Shown piece by piece: positions 23,451-34,395 of a DNA stretch of 64,000 nucleotides. Position numbers and translations under genes: made by a program. The notes below the pieces were generated by a model. That model saw only the letters and a program-made list of their open reading frames with translations. It had not been told where the DNA came from and searched no databases. How positions within the stretch are numbered: position 1 is the stretch's first letter; each line of letters starts with the position of its first letter. This DNA is from Heloderma charlesbogerti (Eukaryota > Chordata > Lepidosauria > Squamata > Helodermatidae), in assembly GCA_026122225.1 (NCBI GenBank), contig JANEZZ010001513.1, positions 2,508,001 through 2,572,000 on the forward strand, written 5' to 3'.

Positions 23451-24402
23451 TCCATTTGGGCCTGAATTGCCCACAGTTTAAGGGGCCAGCAGCACTCACA
23501 ACCATGACCTGAGGGGAGAAGCTCACAGGGTGAAGTAACCACTACTTGCAATGATAGTGCAAATCCAAGTGTTATGATGTCTATGGGGAAATGTTAGAGT
23601 ATGGAGCCTTATGATGCAGAGCTATCGCCTACCAGCTCTCTGGTCACACTCTCAGGTTTTAATCCCTGTTATTCTTTACTCACGCATACTCTTGTCAGAC
23701 CAAGCAGCAACTCTCCAGCCTTTATGTCCTAAACCCTTGTTCTGGTACTCATTTTTGTGTCTCCCTTGATCCTGAAGCTGTTCATTAGCACATCACAGTG
23801 AAGTCGCATTAACATTTCAGTGCAATGTTTGATCAGAAGTTTCTTTTGAGAGAAATGGAAGTAGTCTTTTCTGTATGCAATTACTTTTTGTCATCTTTTT
23901 CTGCTATCATCCTTTCCCCTCCTTACTTCTATATAATGATATCCTCTAGTTTAATTTTCAAATATTGTATATTTCAAAGGGCACTTTGATCTTTAACCAG
24001 CCCAGAGAACCAAGGTGTTCGGATTCTGTCCTTCTGTCAGGAAGTGCTCAGTTGTGCTAAACACCCTCTGCTGGCTAAGAACATACTTCACATTGACTAT
24101 TAAGAAAAAACCAAATTTCCCTTACGGCCTCCCCAGCAGTTGGTTTATTGCACAAGGGGTCTAAATACTATTGCATGATCCATCTATGTCCATCTATCAC
24201 TGGGAAAATATTATTGCCATCCTGCCCCCAGTTACCACTAAGGTGATCAATGAAGTATGGAGTAGTATTTAGACTTGGGTGACACAACCATTTGACATTC
24301 TGTGTGCTTGTTTAGCTTTTTCCCTTTCCGCCATTTTTAATGGCTGCGCACACCCCCTTTTCAGAGATGGAGTTCATAGCAACTGCATTTAAAAAGGAAA
24401 AT
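23451..24402. other. Noncoding sequence
   Basis: No gene or recognised repeat. Confidence 0.35.
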
Positions 24403-24531
24403 AGGTGAATGGGAAATCCCACTCTCTCAACCACAGTGATCTCTTAGGTGAATGGGAAATCCCACTCTCTCAACCACAGTGATCTCTTAGGTGAATGGGA
24501 AATCCCACTCTCTCAACCACAGTGATCTCTT
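24403..24531. repeat. 43-bp unit repeated three times
   Basis: Three identical head-to-tail units (24403, 24446, 24489), each AGGTGAATGGGAAATCCCAC... ending GTGATCTCTT. No mismatch between copies. Confidence 0.97.
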
Positions 24532-24689
24532 CTGCAGCCAGGTTAGCCTCTCTTCTAACATCCATTGCATGAGGTCAGAATACTAGTAGTCCACCCAGAC
24601 TAAAACTACTTTAGTCATGACGCAGAGAGGGGAAAAAACTATCTTGTCTAGAAAGGCCATTAGTGATCCTTATTAGTAGGATCCATTTC

Positions 24690-24930
24690 CCCTATGAAAT
24701 ATGAATTATTATCGGCAGAGACAAAATAATCAGTCACACCGCTTTGAATATGGAACACAAAAGCTATGAGTTGTTTAATAGCTGTAGTTATTTCAGGCCA
24801 TAATTGAATCTGAAAAGGACTGTTAAGATTTACATCCTGTTAAGGCAATTTATTATTTCCATTTAAAGGAAATGTTGGGCATGTTTAAATTGCAAAAGAG
24901 CACAGAGAAAGAGCTTTGTGGAAGTCTGCG
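24690..24930. other. Candidate conserved noncoding element
   Basis: Unique, AT-rich, with AATTATTATC, ATAATTG and TTTAAATTGC cores and no repeat signature. Chosen by texture only. Confidence 0.25.
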
Positions 24931-25439
24931 GAAGCAAATTGGTTGGGGAAGGGTCTGTTCCAACATGCCCCCCCCCCCACACTTCCATACACACACAGTA
25001 TTTATTTCAGGAAGTTTATAGAGATAGGAATTTGGAGCTTATTTCCTGGATAAAGTCACCAATATGTCCATGGATTATTTCTACCATGTGATTATTTAAA
25101 TGATAACATTACATGCATTTAATCAGGGAGGGAGTTGTAGAAGGGCTATTTGTGGCCAGTGGATAGGCCAAGAAAATTAGACTAATTCCTACCAGCAGGC
25201 CCTTAGAGAATTTGGTGCAGGCGCATATGAGGAAGCTGTTAGAGTAGTACAGTCTTACTCTTCCAGAAAGGCAGGCAGCCCTGACTAGCCCCAATCTGAT
25301 TGGCCCTGCATCACGTCCACTCTATCCCTCTAGGCCTGTCAGCACCTGTTTGTGGCTGTTAGCACCTGTACAGCAGACTGAGCAGGACATATAGGCCCCT
25401 GGTCACAGTCTTCCCCACTTTGGTGATGTTTAGTCTGAT

Positions 25440-25942
25440 CTTGTCAGGACACATAACATAACTAACACTGGAGTATTGACCGCATTCCAGCTTCAGAATG
25501 AAATGGAGCATGCATGAGATAAGTTTATAGACAGTTGCTGCCATAGGCTTTAATGGGGAAGAAAAACCTTAATAACTTTTGAACCAGTCAACAGAATTTG
25601 ACCAAACCAATGAAAAATTGCTTTCCTTGAGAAGCCTGAATAGAGTACATTAGTAGTTTTCACCAAAATTTGACAGAAATATATGCTTTGCCTGACCCAA
25701 ATTGGAGTTAAAAGGGTAAATGTGCCAATTCTCAGCAGTTCTTAACTTGCTGTACCTGTGGCAATTTTTTGGCACAACTGTAGACTGCATCAATTAGATC
25801 TTGGGTGCCAAGTTCCAAGTTATAAGCCCAACAGGTGTCCTTTTGCTAAGCAGTAGAATTTTGAAGCTTGTAATGGAGGGACTTTTTTTCTTTCTTTGCT
25901 ACTCAACTTAACTAAAGTGGCACTACTGTGCCCCTTTAATTT
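25440..25942 (+). repeat. Unclassified dispersed repeat, copy 1
   Basis: Shares with 36235-36790 an ordered set of motifs: ATTCCAGCTTCAGAATGAAA, TTGCTGCCATAGGCTTTAAT, ACCAAACCAATGAAA, AAGCCTGAATAGAGTA, GAAATATATG, AAGCAGTAGAATTTTGA, and a CTTAACTAAAG...CCCTTTAATT end. No ORF, tRNA boxes or inverted ends seen. Confidence 0.75.
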
Positions 25943-26080
25943 CTACATTTGTATACAGACATATAAATCAGCATATGCAAATTTTATTCAAATCTGTGTC
26001 CTCTTTTGCCTCCTTTTTGGGTGATTTGATTTCCACTTTTTTGGCAATATATAAGTGGCCACCCTAGGGGGTAGACAGTG
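25930..26080 (-). repeat. Dispersed repeat with CCACTTAT/AAATTTGCAT motifs
   Basis: The minus strand reads GGGTGGCCACTTATATATTG ... GAGGACACAGATTTGAATAA ... TTTGCATATGCTGATTTATA. Same family on the plus strand at 34207-34395 and a partial minus copy at 60690-60775. Confidence 0.55.
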
Positions 26081-26084
26081 GTCA

Positions 26085-27630
26085 TCCAGTAGATAGAACA
26101 TGTGGATGAATATTAATGTCATTGAGAAAAAAACTAGATTCTGCTTAACTTACTCAAAAAAAGCAGCACCATGTAAATACCAGTAGAACTTTCTTGCATT
26201 CTTGTACTGTCAAAGTAGTTTTAGCTTTTCAGAGCTCATAGTGTAAAATAGCCAGAGATATTATATTTTCTGTTCTAAAATATTTCATGGAGGTTTTTTT
26301 TAACATAAGTTCTCATCTCTTTGATTTATCAATAAAACTGAAGGGCTAATGTACCCAATAGAGTCCAATAAGAATGAAACTAGAAAATATGTTGTTTTAT
26401 CTCATCCTAAAATCCTACCTTTTAGTGAGCCCATAGATCATTTATGACGTAGTTACTCTGGCAGTTATATTTGCAACTCTAGTGAGATACCCAGAGAAAT
26501 GTGTTTAGAGCCATGATGTACGCCTCTGGATCCTTTCTTTTATGCTTCTCAAGAATCAATGATATTGATGTTTAGAAAAACACAATAAACTAGTATAATT
26601 AAACATTTGACTAAAGAAATGAAATGGCTTACATGAGAAGTGCTGTTAGAAAGGGGGCTATTGCCTAGACTATACAGATTTATTTATGATTAGCCAGTGA
26701 AATGTTTGCAGTGCAGAGAGGCTAAGTAAACCTAAGAAAAATCTAGGCAAAGGGAGGGGGAGCAAAACTTCACCACTGAAATAATAATGTTCCATCCTCC
26801 CACCCCCCTCTTTAAATGATAAATGCAGCCAGATAATATTGTAAAGGCTGTGACAACCACATTCCCTGCTGGTAAACTTCCCTGCAGAACTTATTACCAA
26901 CAGAATTACTTTGAATTCCAATAGGCCCTGTTGACTTTGTTGATTCATTGTAATAGCCTCTGTTACAGAACTGGATCGCCCTGGGTGTTTATTTGTTATT
27001 TACAGCATTTCTTTGAATTAGAGGACTGCAGTGTAGTAGGGTCCAGCTCCAGTTGTGAGCCCAAAATTACTGCTGTAAACCCAGCGTGGGGGGATGTCAT
27101 CTTCTAAGGTTATAAGTTGTGACGTGCTAAAGTAGTGTAAAAGATCACACTGGGTTACATATGACCTACAAAGGCAGTCTCTGAAACTCATTAGGCAGTG
27201 CAGCCTGACAGAAAGCATTGCTTCATTGCTGCTCTTGATAGTTTTTTCTGCCCACTGGGAACACAAAGCTCAAGCCTTCTAGCACAAATTTGAACAGGGA
27301 ATACCTGTGTAGACAGATAACACTGCTGTTTTAATGCTGGCCCCTTTTCTCTTACCTTGTAGACAATGGTTTCAGTGTGTGTGTGCGTGCGTGCATGTAC
27401 GTGTTGAAAAGATTATTCCATATTTTTCAGAATGAAATGTAATGGCCAACATGTAAAATACTATGAAGTGTCCTCAGAATGACAGATGATCTTTCTTTCA
27501 TTCTTTCGTTCTTTAAGATGGAGTGAGACAATACCCTCATGATAGGGTATTGCTTTTATGTGTCTCTACATATATATATATAGCAGCAAATGAACATTTG
27601 ATCTTAATTTACATTTAGGTAATTAGAGTG
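26085..27630. other. Noncoding AT-rich sequence
   Basis: No gene found. 26660-26950 is repeat-free and contains CTATACAGATTTATTTATGA and similar unique AT-rich pieces. A (TA)n run lies near 27570-27582. Confidence 0.35.
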
Positions 27631-27710
27631 ATTAATGAAGAGGCTGCATACAGCCTCTTCATTAATACTGCATACACCTGTATAAATTAATACTGCATAC
27701 ACCTGTATAA
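27631..27710. repeat. Perfect 16-bp hairpin followed by a 25-bp direct duplication
   Basis: ATTAATGAAGAGGCTG (27631-27646), 4-base loop, and its exact complement (27651-27666). Then two identical 25-bp units (27661-27685 and 27686-27710) starting ATTAATACTGCATACA. Confidence 0.95.
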
Positions 27711-27934
27711 ACAGGCATTTATATTCAACTATTATATGCATGGCGCAAAACACAATTTAAAGTAAATTACATTCTATTTCTATAGGTGAATATTGAGTTG
27801 TGTGTGCAGTATTGGGCCCCATCTCAAAGGGTTTTGTTAGCCTTAATTAATTCAGTAATTTGTGTATTTATTACATTTCCTTCCCCTCCCTTTCCTCCAG
27901 TGATAGTGTATACATTCTTCTCTCGCCCCTATTT

Positions 27935-28058
27935 TATCTTAAAAATTCCTCTCAAGTATGGCTGAGAGATAGTGACTGACCTGAGGACACACAGCGAGCT
28001 TCACGACAACATAGGGATTTGAACCGAGTCCTCCCCATTCTTATTGCTACACTAACCC
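27935..28058 (-). repeat. tRNA-derived SINE (MIR/CORE-like), diverged
   Basis: Plus strand shows GGCTGAGAGATAGTGACTGA, CACACAGCGAGCTTCA and GGGATTTGAACC (box B complement), ending GCTACACTAACCC. Same family as 9955-10180. Confidence 0.6.
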
Positions 28059-28361
28059 AGGGGAGGGCAACCACTTTTAATCTGGGGGCCAGATGAACTC
28101 TCTGGACCAAGCTGGCAGGCTGAATGACATCAGGAGGCAGGGCTTTGCACCCAAAGCCCCTCCCTCTCCCATGACATCATCTGCTGAGTCCCAATCCTTA
28201 AAAATAATTTTATTCCATGCAGAGAGAGACATGGACTCCGTGCCTCTCTGTGTGGAGAAAGGGACTCCTTCAAGCCCCGGGTGAGTCCGCCTGCTCCTTC
28301 CTGTCCGCTCACTTAACTAATCCTACTACACTAACAAGATAAATAAGTAGAGCAGCCCAAT

Positions 28362-28460
28362 CCAGCCTGGTGCCCTCCAGATATGTTGGACTGTAACTCC
28401 CATAGTCCCCAGCCAGCATGACCAATAGCACCACTGGAAGATTATGGGTAGTGTACTCCC
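28362..28460. repeat. MITE-like repeat (TTGGACTACAACTCCC family), copy 1
   Basis: TGGTGCCCTCCAGATATGTT, TGGACTGTAACTCCCATAGT, CCAGCCAGCATGACCAATAG. The family recurs at 28838-29062, 44498-44612 and 58098-58175. Confidence 0.6.
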
Positions 28461-28690
28461 AATGTATCAGATTGGGGAAGGATGAAGGAGAGGGCAGACT
28501 GGGAAAAAGCTGGCTGATTCCTCTCCAGACTTTCATATATTCAGCTGACAATGTAAAAGAGCCCAAATACATACAGGTTGCATGTTCTAATTATGCTCTC
28601 TCTGCATGATTAGAAACTCTGCAAAGGAAGAGTCCCTGATTCTTCATACAGAGCCATATGTCTATCAGAGTTGTTGATGGTAAAGCATTG

Positions 28691-29225
28691 GCACAGGATT
28701 AGGATCAGAGTGTTAGCTTATTTGGGTTAATCAATCCAGATAATATTTGAGCATCATTGCTACAGTTTGGACTATTTACTTTTTCGGAGATAACTATAAC
28801 CTAGAACAGCCTTCCCCAACTGGTTCCCCCCCAGATGTGTTGGACTACAACTCCTATGCCTGTATACTCTGTTCCATGGATGTCAGCCAGGGCCAGTAGG
28901 CAGGATTATGCCCCCGCCCCCGAACAGTGCTATTTTATTCTAGGTCAGCCATCCATAACCTGTTGCCCTCCACATGTGTCAGAATGCAATGCCCACCACC
29001 CTCAACCAACATGGCCATGCTGGCTGAGAGTGATGGGAATTGTAGTCCAACACATTTGAGGGGGGACCAGTTGGGGAAGGCTGTTCTAGGGTATAGAAGA
29101 TAAGCAGTAGTTATCTCAGAAAAAGTAAATAATCCAAACTGTAGCCAATGTTGTGCAATGATTGTCAAATATTATCTGGATTGATTATCCCAAATAAGCT
29201 AACACTCTGACCCTAATCCTGCACT
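28691..29225. repeat. Imperfect palindrome of about 535 bp
   Basis: Left arm 28691-28854 and right arm 29036-29225 are inverted copies. Left motifs GGATTAGGATCAGAGTGTTA, AATCAATCCAGATAATATTT and AGAACAGCCTTCCCCAACTG all reappear complemented at the right. The right arm has small insertions. The centre (28862-29035) holds TTGTAGTCC-family MITE sequence. Confidence 0.9.
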
Positions 29226-29239
29226 GATGGTTCCACTGC

Positions 29240-29948
29240 AATTCTGATGGACACATGGCTCATTGGGTTGGCTTTGGATAGGGGTGAATGCTCCTTCCTT
29301 TTTCTCCTTGACCTCTCAGTGGCTTTTGATATTGTTGACTACGGTATCTTCCTCAACCACCTGGAGGGGGTGGGCATTGGAGACACCGTATTACGATGGT
29401 TCTGGTCCTTCCTCTCCGGCAGGTACCAGAGGGCCTTAATTTAATTTAATTCCACTGGGAGAGGAGGTTTCGGACCTGTGGCCACTCACTTGTGGGGTGC
29501 CACGGGGTTCCATCCTCTCCCCAATGCTATTTAACATCTATGTGAAGCTGCTGGGGACTATCATCAGGAGGTTTGGGGCACGGTGTCATCAGTATGTGGA
29601 TGCACGCAGCTCTACCTCTCGTTCAAATTTTGGCTGTAGAATCCCTGTCCAAATGTCTGGAGACAGTGAGTGGCTGGATGGGGAGGAATAAGCTGAAGCT
29701 GAACCCTGACAAGGCTGAGGTACTTTTGGTGGGAGACAAGAGGAGGCTGGGGGATGTTGACCTGGTGTTGAATGGGGTACGGTTACCCTTGAAAGACCAG
29801 GTCCGCAGCTTGGGGGTCATCTTAGACTCCCAGCTGTCCATGGAGGCTCAGGCGTCAGCTGTGAGCCGGACAGCGCTGTACCAACTCCATCTGATACGGC
29901 GGCTGTGCCCCTACCTTCCCGACCATCTGCTCCCATCTGCTCCCAGGG
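29240..29948 (+). mobile_element. L2-type LINE, RT part, decayed
   Basis: Motif A is readable as FLLDLSVAFDIVDY; motif B as CGVPRGSILSPMLFN; motif C is lost (QYVDA in place of YADD). Then NKLKLNPDKAEVLLVGDKRR, VRSLGVILDSQLSMEAQ and the LYQLHLIRRL segment. Ends abruptly at GACCATCTGCTCCCATCTGC where an inverted L2 3' part begins. Confidence 0.85.
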
Positions 29949-30662
29949 TAGATTTTTATTTATTTATTTATTATTAAATTTATTAATCGCCCATCTGGCT
30001 GGTCACCCAGCCACTCTGGGCGATGTACAACGTACAATAAAACAGTTTAAAACAATAAAATTCTACAATAAAAACATTTCCTAAAATACCCTAACCCACC
30101 CCAAATGCCTGCCTGAACAACCACGTTTTTAATGCATGACGGAAGCTCATTAAAGAGGGGGCATGACGGAGTTCCCTAGGGAGGGAGTTCCACAGAGTGG
30201 GGGCCACCACAGAAAAGGCCCTCTCCCTCGTCCCCACCAGTCTAGCTGTCCTGGCTGATGGGACAGAGAGAAGGCCATCTGAGGCTGATCTTGTTAAGTG
30301 GCCTGTCTGGTGCTGCTGGAGGCGCTCCTTAAGATAGGCTGGGCCGGAACCATATAGGGTTTTAAAGGTCAAAACCAACACCTTGAATTTGGCCCGGAAA
30401 ACAACTGGTAACCAGTGCAACTCCTTCAGCACTGGAGTGATGTGATCTCGCCGGCGGCTGCCTTTAATCAGGCGAGCTGCCGCGTTCTGTACCAGCTGCA
30501 GTTTCCAAACCGTCTTCAAGGGTAACCCCACGTAGAGTGCATTACAGTAGTCTAAACGAGAGGAGACCAGGGCATGTACTACCGATGGGAGCAGATGGTC
30601 AGGAAGGAAGGGGCGCAGCCGCCGTATCAGATGGAGTTGATACAGCGCTGTCCGGCTCACAG
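29949..30662 (-). mobile_element. L2-type LINE 3' half, inverted
   Basis: The minus strand carries a 189-aa open frame (30660-30091) with VSSRLDYCNALYVGLPLKTV, LQLVQNAAARLIKG, HITPVLKELHWLPVVFRAKF, RTFSVVAP-type RAFSVVAPTLWNSLPRELRH and LKTWLFRQAFGVG. It then has an L2 3' end with CATCGCCCAGAGTGGCTGGG and an AAATAAATAAATAAA tail. This is the standard L2 C-terminus and 3' untranslated region. Confidence 0.88.
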
Positions 30663-31262
30663 CGGACAGCGCTGGTCTCCTCTCGTCTAGACTACTGTAA
30701 TGCGCTCTACGTGGGGTTGCCCTTGAAGACGGTTCGGAAGCCGCAAGTGGTGCAGAACGCGGCGGCTCACCTGATTAAAGGTGTGATCACATCACTCCGG
30801 TGCTGAAGGAGTTGCACTGGCTACCAGTTGTTTTTCCGGCCAAATTCAAGGTGTTGGTTTTGACCTTTAAAACCCTATACGGTTCCGGCCCAGCCTATCT
30901 CAAAGAGCGCCCCCAGCAACACCAGACAGGCTGCTCAACAAGATCAGCCTCGGATGGCCTTCTCTCCGTCCCATCAGCCAGGACAGCTAGGCTGGTGAGG
31001 ACAAGGGAGAGGGCCTTCTCTGTGGTGGCCCCCACTCTGTGGAACTTCCTCCCTAGGGAACACTGCCATGCCCCCTCTTTAATGCACTTCCGCCATGCAT
31101 TGAAAACGTGGTTTTTCAGGCAGGCATTTGGGGTGGGTTAGGGACATTTTAGAAAATAATGTTTTAATCTGTAATTTTATTGTATTTAAACTGTTTGTAT
31201 AATTGTACATCGCCCAGAGTGGCCGGGTGACCAGCCAGATGGCCAATTAAGAAATTTCATAA
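30650..31262 (+). mobile_element. L2-type LINE 3' half, direct
   Basis: Same region as 29949-30662 in the opposite orientation: SSRLDYCNALYVGLPLKTVR, a short frame-breaking deletion near 30780, then LKELHWLPVVFPAKFKVLVL, RAFSVVAPTLWNFLPREHCH, KTWFFRQAFGVG, and a 3' end with ACATCGCCCAGAGTGGCCGG. The join to the inverted half is a short palindrome, AGCGCTGTCCGG / CGGACAGCGCT. Confidence 0.88.
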
Positions 31263-31365
31263 ATAAAAATAGAATTATAACAATAGAATTAATTATAGAA
31301 TTAAATAATTCTATAAAAATAGAATTAATTATAATAGAATATCATTATATTATAATGATCGTTAG
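31262..31365. repeat. AT-rich low-complexity tail of the L2 element
   Basis: Imperfect repeats of ATAGAATTAATTATA and AAATAGAATTA. Confidence 0.8.
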
Positions 31366-31515
31366 GGGGCAGTGGAAGGGGAGACCCTCCAGTCTGCCAA
31401 AAACCACATGAATGGCATAGTCTAATCATGTGGGGGCTTTAACCAAATGCTGACATAGAAATGGCTATGGCTGAATCATCATGCAATATATAGAGACTAT
31501 GGCTGAATTGTTATT

Positions 31516-31540
31516 CACACACACACACACACACACACAC
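31516..31540. repeat. (CA)n microsatellite
   Basis: About 12 CA units. Confidence 0.95.
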
Positions 31541-32251
31541 CACAGATAACCACCCTCAACTTAGCATGGGACATCTTTTTAAAAATAAGAATTAAAATAA
31601 ACACATGACACAATAAGCAAACACCTCTAAGTTTATCTGATATGCATCCTTTTCAACAACAGAAATTTGGCTATGCAATCTGCAGAAATTTACACAGGTC
31701 TGAATTGTGGGTTCATATATTGACCTTTATTAAGCTCAGGCTGATTCTGCATGAGAATATTGAATCACAAATTGTTGCAAATTGTGGGAGTGTAGTGATC
31801 AGAGTTAATATCCACTGATTCATTTGAGCTCAGGACAAATTATTGGGCAGTCCTACATGCAGTGGTGTGGTGTGTGGACTAACGAAGTCTGTTCAGCTGA
31901 CCTGCAACATGTGAGTGCTTCACAAGGAAAGGAATCTAGAGGGAACTAAAAAGGAAGGAAGTTGTTGACATGTAGTTACATGGATGTTTGAAACAAGAAC
32001 TTGTGCAGACCCAGCTTTGGGGCTTCTAAGCTTTTTGGACTCGGTGACCTCTGTTGATCCAGGCATGGATTACTGTAGTCCTGCCTGTACTCACTGCTTG
32101 TTCGCAACCATTTATTTTCTACCCATAAATGTTCAGGGACCTCATAAGAACCCTTAGCTGCTTTCCGTGAAGAAGGCTGTTCCTTAACTTCCCACTGCTC
32201 TAGGCTGAGAGAGAAGAAAACAACAATTTCCAAGGAAAAATTATTCTGCCA
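31541..32251. other. Noncoding sequence
   Basis: No gene or recognised repeat. Confidence 0.35.
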
Positions 32252-32935
32252 ATATCATAATGCCCTTATATGGTGCAACACACTTGGAATACTGTGTACA
32301 GTTCTGGTCATCACACCTCAAAATGGATATTGTAGAGCTGGAAAAGGTACAGAAAAGCATGGCCAAAAAGATCAAGGGGCTGAAGTGACTCCCCTGTGAG
32401 GAAAGGTTATGATGTTTGAGGCTTTTTAGGTTAGAAAAAAGGTGAGTAAGGGGAGGGGACTTGATACAGGTGTATAAAGTTATTTGCAATGTGAAGAAAG
32501 TGGATAGGGGTATGCTTTTCACCCCCTCTTACAATGTTAGAACCAAGGGTCATCTAATGAAGCTGAATGATGAGAAATTCAGGACAAACAAAAGCAACTA
32601 CTTCTTCACACAGCACTTTGTTAAACTATAAAATTTGCCACCACAGGATGTAGTGATGGCCACCAACTTGGATACCTTTAAAAGGGGATTGAGCAAATTC
32701 ATGGAGGATAAGGCTTTCAACAGCTGTTAGTCATGATGTCTATGTATTATCTCGAATATCGGAAGCGGAATGCCTCTGAATCCCAGGCACTGGGGATCAG
32801 CAGCAGGAGTGAGCTGTTGCTCTCATGTCCTGCTTGTGGTTCTCGCCATAGGCTTCTGGTTGGCCACTGTGGAGAACAGGATGGTGGACTAGATAGGCCT
32901 TTGGTCTGATCCAGCACAGTTTTTCTTAAGTTCTT
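32252..32935 (+). mobile_element. CR1/L3-type LINE 3' fragment with end of RT
   Basis: Starts in the coding part (TLEYCVQFWSSHLKMDIVEL, EKVQKSMAKKIKGLK), a CR1-clade thumb motif. Continues as at 22901-23450 (GATACAGGTGTATAAAGTTA, ACTTCTTCACACAGCA, AGCAAATTCATGGAGGATAA, GGTCTGATCCAGCACAG) and ends TTCTTAAGTTCTT. Confidence 0.85.
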
Positions 32936-34206
32936 CAGACACAATCCTATGGATTGCACTCCCATTAGAAAGAAGCCTTCAGTCATGGAGGCTTCTGGAT
33001 ATATTACGCCCTGCTAGGCTGCTTTCAGCAGGGCAGGAGGAGCAATGAAGGCAATTTTTTTCCCTCTCTGTCCTTCTATTTTATTTTTTTCCTCTAGGCA
33101 GGCTTCCTGTCTAGAGGAGTCATGTTGCTGGGGGCAGGACCGAGACCAGGGCTGGAAAACCTAAAGGATACTGCAGATCCTGTTCTCCCCTTCCCTCCCT
33201 GCCCACCAGAATCCCGCTTTTTCACCTCCCCGACCTTGGGAAGCACCTGCTGCAGTTCTTTCCATAGCGGCTGCGGGGGATGGGAAGTATCTGAACCCAG
33301 AGCCACCCTCATGAGGCCATAGCAGTGTCTACAGCCTTGGGAGAAGGACTCCAAATAATTCTGTGTCCCCGGGATGCTCTCCTAGGACCCACAGGATTGT
33401 TCTGTCCATCTGTGTTTTAAATTGAATCAAAAGCAGTTTATATCAGGCCCACATCCACCATAGCTAAACATCTGCAAGTTAGATTAAAACTTGTTTTATT
33501 CTGCTGATGAGGTGCTGAAGTTATAACAGTGAAGTTATAAACTTAAATCATCCACTAAGAATTCTCTGGATTCATTGTTGTGTGATTTCAATTACTGGCA
33601 GGGCTAAGCAAGTATCTTTCAGGTTCTGGAGCCTGCTTTTGAAGTACATTTCTCTGCCCACATTTCCTGAAAATCTTGTTTGAAGGTTTCACTAAGGGGG
33701 CTAATAAAGTCAGCCTGGCAAATGCAGAGACAAATGTGACTGCATAGTTCATTAGATTGTAGAACATTTCCTAAGATAAGTTGATTTGATGGTGCCTTAG
33801 GTTTTCTTTGCTGGCGAATCCCCATCCTTGGCATGTAAGGAGGTTTGGAGAAGAATTCAATAACAGTCATTAATAGTGTTCACTGAGCATTTATTTTCTA
33901 CAGTCCTTATGACATGCTTGCAAATTAATGTTCGTTGAAATAGTATAGTATTCCATCAGCACTTAAATGTTAATGTGCTTAAAAAGACCCTAAGGTAATA
34001 CAATGTAGAGGTTTAAAAAGTGGAAAACTAGTTGAAAAGGAGCCCTGTACCCAACTCATTCAAACTATTAAGACTATAGAGGCACGCCTTCCTCTTTTGC
34101 AACAGTACTTTAAAATCATAGAATATATACAGTTTTTAACTGTGTGTGGAGAGAATGTGACAGCACATGAATCTGAGGGCTGCTGCACCAGAAATTTCAA
34201 CTGTGT
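32936..34206. other. Noncoding sequence
   Basis: No gene or recognised repeat. The open frames near 33094-33354 have no family resemblance. Confidence 0.35.
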
Positions 34207-34395
34207 GCAGGTAGGGTGACCACTTATGAATCACCTCTGCCTCTGCCCCCCAAAAAAGAGGAAATGCAAAACCAAAAATGAGGACACAAATTTGCATGAC
34301 ATTTGCATGTGCTAATTTGTATGTATAGATGCAAATTTAGAAATAATTGCTACAATTTAAATTGGTGAAACATACAGTAGACATGCAGTACATCT
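34207..34395 (+). repeat. Dispersed repeat with CCACTTAT/AAATTTGCAT motifs
   Basis: TAGGGTGACCACTTATGAAT, AAAAAAGAGGAAATGCAAAA, GAGGACACAAATTTGCATGA, CATGTGCTAATTTGTATGTA. Same family as 25930-26080 (inverted). Confidence 0.55.

Noticed and set aside
24403..24531. CRISPR array
   Set aside because: The three units are directly adjacent with no spacers, and the genome is vertebrate.
30091..30660. 189-aa host gene
   Set aside because: It is the L2 LINE C-terminus, with the L2 3' end immediately after.
33094..33354. Proline/serine-rich small ORFs on both strands
   Set aside because: GC-rich stretch with no domain, splice site or similarity pattern.
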